Source: an uncultured Chloroflexota bacterium (GTDB lineage: Bacteria; Chloroflexota; Anaerolineae; Aggregatilineales; Phototrophicaceae). Taken from it: a stretch of DNA of 7,261 nt. The translations under genes were made by a program, and so were the position numbers. Positions 1 through 4,516 of this stretch are shown one piece after another. The DNA is taken from positions 1-7,261 of the forward strand of contig CAIVEA010000416.1 of assembly GCA_903904765.1 (NCBI GenBank), written 5' to 3'. Each line of letters opens with the position of its first letter. Within the stretch, counting starts at the first letter, position 1. A model generated the notes under the pieces. The model searched no databases, was not told the origin of the DNA, and was given only the letters and a program-made list of their open reading frames with translations.

Positions 1-8
1 CAGACGGC

Positions 9-1913
9 CTAATCCACCAGCGTTTCCCACTCGCCCATAACCGTGTGCAACTCGGTTTCGGCGGCAGCGTACTCCGCGCCCAGTGCATGAACGCGGCTGG
101 CATCCCCGCCCGCACTGGCCTTCACCAGCGCCGCTTCCAGCGTTTGCATCTGCGTTTCCAGCGTCTCGATGCGCGTCTCCAGTTCGGTGATGCGCTTCTG
201 CAACTGGTACGGGTTCAGGCCGTGCTTCTTCTTGGCGGACTCGGTGGCGGGTGCAGCAGCGGCTACGGTTGCGGCCTTCACCTGCGCGGCGGCGGCAGCT
301 TCCTGCGCGGCTTTCTCGCGGTCAGCAAATTCGCGGTACGTGCCTTCAAAGATTTCCAGCTTGCCGGGGGAGGCCGCCCAGATTTGCGTGGCGAGCGCAT
401 CCACCAGATAGCGATCATGGCTGACGAGCAAAATCGTCCCGCCGAAACCTGCGAGGACGTTTTGCAGCATCTCTTGACTGTCAATGTCGAGGTGGTTGGT
501 GGGTTCGTCCAGCAGCAGCAGGTTCGCGCCGGAAAGCGCCAGTTTCGCCAGTGCCACCCGCCCGCGTTCGCCGCCGGAGAGCGTCTCGATGGGGCGGAAC
601 ACATCATCGCCGGAGAACAGGAACGGGCCGAGGTAATTCCGCGCTTCGGCGGGGGTCATCGGCTTGACGCTGGTCACTTCGTCAATGATGCTAGAGCGCG
701 GGTTGAGCAGTTCGTGCGCCTGTGCAAAGTAGCCCACCTGCACCGATGCGCCGATCTTCACTTCGCCCGCCAGTGGGGGGTGCTGTCCCAAAATCGTCTT
801 TAGGAAGGTGCTTTTGCCCACCCCGTTCGGGCCGATCAGCGCCGCGAACTCGCCGCGCCAAAGCGTGATGTCCGGCACGGTGAACAGGGGCGCGTCGGCA
901 TCGGTGTAGCCCACCGCCACGTTGCACGTGGATAGCACCTTGTCGCCGCTGCGGAACGATTTGCTCAGTTGGATACGCAGCTTTTGCCGTTCACGCGGGC
1001 GGGCAATCAGGTTGCCGCGCCGCTGCATGGTTTCCAGCCGTCGCAGCTTGCCTTTGGCCTGTCGCGTGTTCTGTCCGGCGATATTGCGGCGGATGTACTC
1101 CTGCTCCTTCACCAGAAATTCCTGCTGCGCCTCGTATTCCTTCCAGCGGCGCTCGTAGCGTTCGGTGCGCTGCTGCACGTAATGGCTATAGTTGCCCCGG
1201 TAAACTTCGATCAAGCCGAAGTCCATCTCCCAGATAGTGCTGGCGAATTCGTCCATGAAATAGCGGTCATGGCTGACAGCCAGCACCGTGCCGGGGAAAT
1301 CGCGCAGGAACGACTCCAGCCATTCGACGGCGGCAATATCGAGGTGGTTGGTCGGCTCATCCAGCACCAGCAGATCGGGCGCATCCAGCAGCAACCGCCC
1401 CAGTAGAGCGCGGGTGCGCTGCCCGCCGGAGAGCTTGGTCAGCGAACGGCTGTAATCCTCCGGCTTGAAGCTCAAGCCCTGCAAAATCATGCGGACGCGG
1501 TTTTCGTAGGTGTAGCCACCCGCCTCCTCGAAACGCTGTTGCAGCGCACCGTACTGCGCCATCACCTCATCGTGACGGGCGGGGTCGCTCATAGCGGATT
1601 CGAGCGTGGTCAGGCGGGATTCCATCTGACGCAATTCGGTGAAGGCGTTCAGCATTTCTTCCCACAGCGAATGATCGCCAGCCAGTTCGGGGCGCTGCGG
1701 CAGGAAGCCGATGCGTAAGCCTTTGGCGCGGGACACTGTGCCGGTATCGGGTGTATCCAGCCCGATGAGCAGGTTGAGCAGCGTGGTTTTGCCCGCGCCG
1801 TTCGGCCCCACCAGCGCGATACGCGCCTTGTGCGGAATTTCGACACTGATGCTGTCGAAAATATCCTCCGGGCCGAAGGATTTAGCGAGATTGGTTGCGG
1901 TCAGCAGGGACAT
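9..1913 (-). CDS. ABC-F family ATP-binding cassette protein (ribosome-associated ATPase)
   Basis: Soluble 634-residue protein with two ABC ATPase domains and no membrane segment, the hallmark of ABC-F proteins. These bind the ribosomal E site and act in translation rescue or antibiotic resistance. Domain 1 has Walker A GPNGAGKT at residues 36-43, signature LSGGQ at 161-165 and Walker B ending LDEPTNHLD at 184-192. Domain 2 has GPNGVGKST at 361-369, LSGGE at 445-449 and LDEPTNHLD at 468-476. The charged linker at about 240-320 corresponds to the P-site tRNA interaction region. An Ala-rich hinge (about 535-560) leads to a coiled coil at about 565-634, as in Uup/YfmR-type members. The start at 1913 is chosen because domain 1 begins there (MSLLTATNLAKSFG), a GAGG lies 6 nt upstream and an extended -10 lies about 34 nt upstream. 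A longer frame to a TTG at 2042 only adds non-conserved, Cys/Arg-rich residues. All catalytic motifs are intact. The subfamily, and whether it confers drug resistance, cannot be settled by eye. Confidence 0.96.
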   Translation of the reverse strand: MSLLTATNLAKSFGPEDIFDSISVEIPHKARIALVGPNGAGKTTLLNLLIGLDTPDTGTVSRAKGLRIGFLPQRPELAGDHSLWEEMLNAFTELRQMESRLTTLESAMSDPARHDEVMAQYGALQQRFEEAGGYTYENRVRMILQGLSFKPEDYSRSLTKLSGGQRTRALLGRLLLDAPDLLVLDEPTNHLDIAAVEWLESFLRDFPGTVLAVSHDRYFMDEFASTIWEMDFGLIEVYRGNYSHYVQQRTERYERRWKEYEAQQEFLVKEQEYIRRNIAGQNTRQAKGKLRRLETMQRRGNLIARPRERQKLRIQLSKSFRSGDKVLSTCNVAVGYTDADAPLFTVPDITLWRGEFAALIGPNGVGKSTFLKTILGQHPPLAGEVKIGASVQVGYFAQAHELLNPRSSIIDEVTSVKPMTPAEARNYLGPFLFSGDDVFRPIETLSGGERGRVALAKLALSGANLLLLDEPTNHLDIDSQEMLQNVLAGFGGTILLVSHDRYLVDALATQIWAASPGKLEIFEGTYREFADREKAAQEAAAAAQVKAATVAAAAPATESAKKKHGLNPYQLQKRITELETRIETLETQMQTLEAALVKASAGGDASRVHALGAEYAAAETELHTVMGEWETLVD

Positions 1914-1919
1914 GCGCGG

Positions 1920-1923
1920 CCTC
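1920..1923 (-). promoter_or_regulatory. Ribosome binding site of the ABC-F gene
   Basis: GAGG on the minus strand, 6 nt before the ATG at 1913. It is the main reason for preferring this start over upstream start codons in the same frame. Confidence 0.6.
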
Positions 1924-1946
1924 GAACAGTGTTGGACACCCCGCGC

Positions 1947-1955
1947 ATTATAGCA
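1947..1955 (-). promoter_or_regulatory. Extended -10 promoter of the ABC-F gene
   Basis: The minus strand reads TGC-TATAAT: a perfect consensus -10 hexamer (1952-1947) preceded by the TGn extension. Transcription would start near 1940, giving a leader of about 27 nt that contains the GAGG ribosome binding site. No good -35 is seen at 16-18 bp; the CTCGTC there lies inside the 23-bp direct repeat. An extended -10 can work without a -35. Confidence 0.65.
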
Positions 1956-1959
1956 TTGG

Positions 1960-1982
1960 CACTGCCCACGACGAGGGCGAGA
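1960..1982. repeat. 23-bp direct repeat, left copy (flanks the R-M genes)
   Basis: Begins CACTGCCCACGACG and ends GGGCGAGA. It is identical over 23 bp to 4464-4486 in the same orientation; the bases on either side differ. It lies just upstream of the ABC-F extended -10 and 59 bp before the methyltransferase ATG. No third copy was seen in the window. Confidence 0.95.
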
Positions 1983-1989
1983 GGTCTGT

Positions 1990-2017
1990 TTGAGGTGTAC
2001 AATACAGTCCATATCAG
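1990..2017 (+). promoter_or_regulatory. Possible promoter of the methyltransferase-endonuclease operon
   Basis: Two weak readings are available. TACAAT at 1998-2003 matches 5 of 6 bases of the -10 consensus but has no recognisable -35. Alternatively TTGAGG (1990-1995) is spaced 16 bp from TATCAG (2012-2017), each matching 4 of 6. Either lies inside the repeat-bounded cassette, so the module would carry its own promoter, divergent from that of the ABC-F gene. No operator-like symmetry or controller-protein gene was seen. Confidence 0.3.
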
Positions 2018-2041
2018 TCAGACACGCGCCACAAGACAACA

Positions 2042-3523
2042 ATGACTTTCAGTGAACCGCAGCCCTATCCTAACGAATTGCCCTCGGCCTATGCTCACCG
2101 CATCGGGCAGTGGTATGCGACATGGAATAAACCGTATAAGGCCATCGGGCAGTATTTCACGCCGCTGGAAATCGCTCGATTTATGGCGCGGATGCTGCCC
2201 GTCCGTCACGCGCCCATCCGCGCACTTGACCCTGGCGCGGGTTTTGGCATCCTGTCATGCGCGTTGTGCGAGGTGATGAACGGGGACATTACGCTGGTCG
2301 CCTGCGAAGTGGATCACAACCTGATTCATTACCTCAATATGTGCCTTCGTTATGCACAACAGTGGATGCATGCTCGCAACCGCAGCCTGACGTATACGAT
2401 CACGCATGACGATTTTGTACTGGCTTACGGTAGCGCACTCGACCAACCGCCACCCAACACCTTCGATGTGGTGATTTCCAATCCACCTTACTTCAAACTA
2501 GCAAAAACCGATATGCGGGCGCGTATCGCAGATCGCGTGGTGTATGGGCAACCCAATATCTACGCGCTATTTATGGCGGTCAGTGCGGCGCTGTTGAACG
2601 TGGGCGGTCATAGCGTGTTCATCACGCCGCGCAGTTATACCGCTGGACAGTATTTCAGCCGATTCCGGCAGTATTTTTTCGGTGAAATGCGCCCGCGTGC
2701 CGTGCATGTGTTTGAATCGCGGCGGGATATGTTCGATGATGTTCTGCAAGAAAATATCATCTTATTAGCCGAACGTTCCACCCGGAATAGCGCGATACAG
2801 ATTTCGACAAGCGCCGATGTGGATTTCAGCCGTGTCGTGCAGCGCACCAAACTGACGGAAGACATCCTCGATGCCGATCAGGTGATGTACCTACCCCTAT
2901 CTGAGCAAGACGATGCGGTGATTGAACAGGTACGTTCGTGGGAAGGCCGCTTGTGGCACTACGGGATGCAAATCTCAACCGGCCCAGTCGTGCCGTTTCG
3001 CGCTGCCCACCACATCACCCCGACGGGCAACGTGCCGGAAACACACGTCCCGTTGTTATGGATGCAAAACGTGAAGCCCATGTGCTGTTCGTGGCCTGTT
3101 TCACACAAGGCGCAATATCTCTCGCTCACCGACACGCGCCACCTGCTTTTGCCCAACCAGAACTACGTGCTGCTGCGGCGGTTTAGCGCCAAAGAAGAAC
3201 GGCAACGGTTGACCGCCGCCGCATATCTCGCCCCTGTAGATGCGCCCGCCATCGGCCTTGAGAACCACCTCAACTACATATATCGCCCGGATGGCCGCCT
3301 AACCGCCGACGAAGCTCTAGGGCTGGCAGTACTGCTGAATAGCCAGTTGATGGATGCGTATTTCCGCCTTTCCAACGGCAACACCCAAGTGAGCGCGACA
3401 GAACTCCGTAAACTTCCGCTGCCCCCGCTGGAGACCATCGTCGAAATGGGACGCTTGGCTGCGGCCTCTTACGATCTGGATGTGGATAGGCTCACCAACG
3501 AAGTGTTAGGATTTTATGCCTGA
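2042..3523 (+). CDS. Type II N6-adenine DNA methyltransferase (PstI/BsuBI-type modification enzyme)
   Basis: 493-residue S-adenosylmethionine-dependent methyltransferase that would modify adenine in the recognition site and so protect host DNA. Motif X GQYFTP is at residues 36-41, motif I LDPGAGFGI at 62-70, the acidic motif II ACEVD at 87-91, DDF at 123-125 and the catalytic N6-adenine motif IV SNPPY at 146-150. The order X-I-IV followed by a long C-terminal half (about 300-460) as target-recognition domain is the gamma class. NGNTQVSATELRKLPLP (445-461) resembles the end of that domain in Eco57I-like enzymes. The length is close to M.PstI and M.BsuBI (about 500). The paired endonuclease belongs to the BsuBI/PstI family, so CTGCAG methylation is inferred but not shown. 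The ATG at 2042 has no clear Shine-Dalgarno sequence, but homology-like sequence begins by about residue 12 (LPSAYAHRIGQWY), so the start is plausible. Sampled lines are about 52-55% GC, lower than sampled ABC-F lines. Confidence 0.93.
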   Translation: MTFSEPQPYPNELPSAYAHRIGQWYATWNKPYKAIGQYFTPLEIARFMARMLPVRHAPIRALDPGAGFGILSCALCEVMNGDITLVACEVDHNLIHYLNMCLRYAQQWMHARNRSLTYTITHDDFVLAYGSALDQPPPNTFDVVISNPPYFKLAKTDMRARIADRVVYGQPNIYALFMAVSAALLNVGGHSVFITPRSYTAGQYFSRFRQYFFGEMRPRAVHVFESRRDMFDDVLQENIILLAERSTRNSAIQISTSADVDFSRVVQRTKLTEDILDADQVMYLPLSEQDDAVIEQVRSWEGRLWHYGMQISTGPVVPFRAAHHITPTGNVPETHVPLLWMQNVKPMCCSWPVSHKAQYLSLTDTRHLLLPNQNYVLLRRFSAKEERQRLTAAAYLAPVDAPAIGLENHLNYIYRPDGRLTADEALGLAVLLNSQLMDAYFRLSNGNTQVSATELRKLPLPPLETIVEMGRLAAASYDLDVDRLTNEVLGFYA

Positions 3524-4454
3524 AATTAGCGACGCACAAAGCTTACTTGCCGCACTGGGGATGCCACCCGCGCAGCACAACGAAATGGCGGCACTCACCT
3601 TACTGGCGCTTTGCAGCCTGAAGCCACATGACGAATGGCAGTCAGCACAGCGCCACAGCACCACCATCTCGAACGGAATCATGGCCTTCATCCGCGAACA
3701 CTACGGGCGACATTATGCGCCCAACACCCGCGAGACATTCCGGCGGCAGGTGCTTCACCAACTGGTACAAGCGCGTCTGGTGGACTATAACCCGGACAAC
3801 CCCGCACTCCCCACCAACAGCCCGAAAGTACACTACGCGCTCAACGAATCGGCACTGGTGGCAATTCGTGCTTATGGCACAGAAGCATGGGGGCAAGTTT
3901 TAGCGGATTTCACACGCCAGCACAGAAGCGAAACACCCCACGCCGCCACCGCACGACAAACTGCGGAGGTGGCGCTCACCTTGCCGGACGGCAGCGCCAT
4001 TCGGCTTTCGCCCGGTCAGCACAACCATCTCCAAGCGCAGGTGATCGAACGTTTTGTGCCGCAATTCGCACCGGGAGCGGTTCTGCTCTATCTGGGGGAT
4101 ACTGCGGATAAAGACCTGTACGTGGCAAGCGAGTATCTCGCGAGGTTGGCAATTCCTGTCTCGGAACATGAAAAGCTACCGGATATTATCCTGTACTTGG
4201 AAGCCCGCAACTGGCTCTACTTGATCGAGGTCGTCACTTCACACGGGCCAATGACCCCCAAGCGTATCCATGAACTACACGACATGCTGCGGGACTGTCC
4301 AGCGGGGAAGGTGTTTGTCACAGCCTTCCCCACTTTTGCCGAATTTCGCAAACACATGCGCCATATCGCTTGGGAAACCGAGGTATGGATTGCAGAAGCG
4401 CCGGAACACCTCATCCACTTCAACGGAGATCGGTTTCTAGGGCCACGCCCCTGA
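3516..4454 (+). CDS. BsuBI/PstI-family type II restriction endonuclease
   Basis: 312-residue endonuclease that would cut unmodified DNA; the family prototypes PstI and BsuBI recognise CTGCAG. The size is close to them (about 315-325). Residues 1 to about 130 look like the helical/winged-helix N-terminal domain (TRETFRRQVLHQLVQARLVDY at about 71-91, then a PKVHYALN segment). Residues about 150-312 form the nuclease domain: GDTADKDLYV at 194-203, LPDIILY at 221-227, LIEVVTSHGP at 236-245 and the FVTAFP strand at 267-272. The PD at 222-223 and E238 fit a PD-(D/E)xK-like core, although the residue two after E238 is Val, not Lys. The ATG lies inside the methyltransferase gene and overlaps it by 8 bp. 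TTAGGA at 3506-3511 is a weak ribosome binding site 4 nt upstream. This suggests translational coupling, so modification enzyme is made first. Family assignment is firm; specificity is inferred. Confidence 0.9.
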   Translation: MPEISDAQSLLAALGMPPAQHNEMAALTLLALCSLKPHDEWQSAQRHSTTISNGIMAFIREHYGRHYAPNTRETFRRQVLHQLVQARLVDYNPDNPALPTNSPKVHYALNESALVAIRAYGTEAWGQVLADFTRQHRSETPHAATARQTAEVALTLPDGSAIRLSPGQHNHLQAQVIERFVPQFAPGAVLLYLGDTADKDLYVASEYLARLAIPVSEHEKLPDIILYLEARNWLYLIEVVTSHGPMTPKRIHELHDMLRDCPAGKVFVTAFPTFAEFRKHMRHIAWETEVWIAEAPEHLIHFNGDRFLGPRP

Positions 4455-4463
4455 ACACCTTCT

Positions 4464-4486
4464 CACTGCCCACGACGAGGGCGAGA
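4464..4486. repeat. 23-bp direct repeat, right copy (flanks the R-M genes)
   Basis: Identical to 1960-1982 over 23 bp. It begins 10 bp after the endonuclease stop codon. Its last part supplies the left arm (GAGGGCGAG, 4477-4485) of the palindrome at 4477-4502, whose right arm lies outside the repeat. Confidence 0.95.
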
Positions 4487-4502
4487 CAGCCGCCTCGCCC
4501 TC
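4477..4502. terminator. GC-rich hairpin between convergent genes, possible bidirectional terminator
   Basis: GAGGGCGAG (4477-4485) and CTCGCCCTC (4494-4502) form a perfect 9-bp stem around an 8-nt loop. It sits in the 62-bp gap between the ends of the endonuclease gene (plus) and the WD40/TPR gene (minus). No T-run follows on either strand, so it is not a textbook intrinsic terminator. It could instead be one copy of a dispersed palindromic repeat. Confidence 0.45.
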
Positions 4503-4516
4503 CGAACAGGCCGCCG

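Larger units (their letters stand above)
1960..4486. mobile_element. Putative inserted restriction-modification cassette bounded by 23-bp direct repeats
   Basis: Seen: perfect 23-bp direct repeats at both ends, with the left repeat 59 bp before the methyltransferase start and the right repeat beginning 10 bp after the endonuclease stop. Both genes inside are on the plus strand, while every other gene in the window is on the minus strand. Known: restriction-modification systems are often gained horizontally, and insertion with target duplication has been described for them, notably in Helicobacter genome comparisons. Inferred: the repeats are a target duplication or the product of short-homology recombination. 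No transposase, integrase or terminal inverted repeat is present, so the module would depend on another activity. The alternative is two independent copies of a dispersed genomic repeat. Confidence 0.5.

Noticed and set aside
45..803. Long open frame on the plus strand (252 codons)
   Set aside because: It is antisense to the ABC-F gene, whose motifs account for this DNA. The translation is Arg/Gln/Leu-rich with no recognisable domain, as expected for a shadow frame in GC-rich sequence.
969..1406. Plus-strand frame of 145 codons
   Set aside because: Antisense to the ABC-F linker and first ABC domain. No motif and no ribosome binding site were seen.
1914..2042. N-terminal extension of the ABC-F frame to a TTG at 2042
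   Set aside because: It would read through the promoter and the direct repeat, and adds a Cys/Arg-rich stretch unlike ABC-F N-termini. The ATG at 1913 has GAGG at good spacing.
4464..4486. Phage or integron attachment site at the direct repeats
   Set aside because: No tRNA gene, integrase or integron-like site is next to either copy. A target duplication or short-homology event explains the layout with fewer assumptions.
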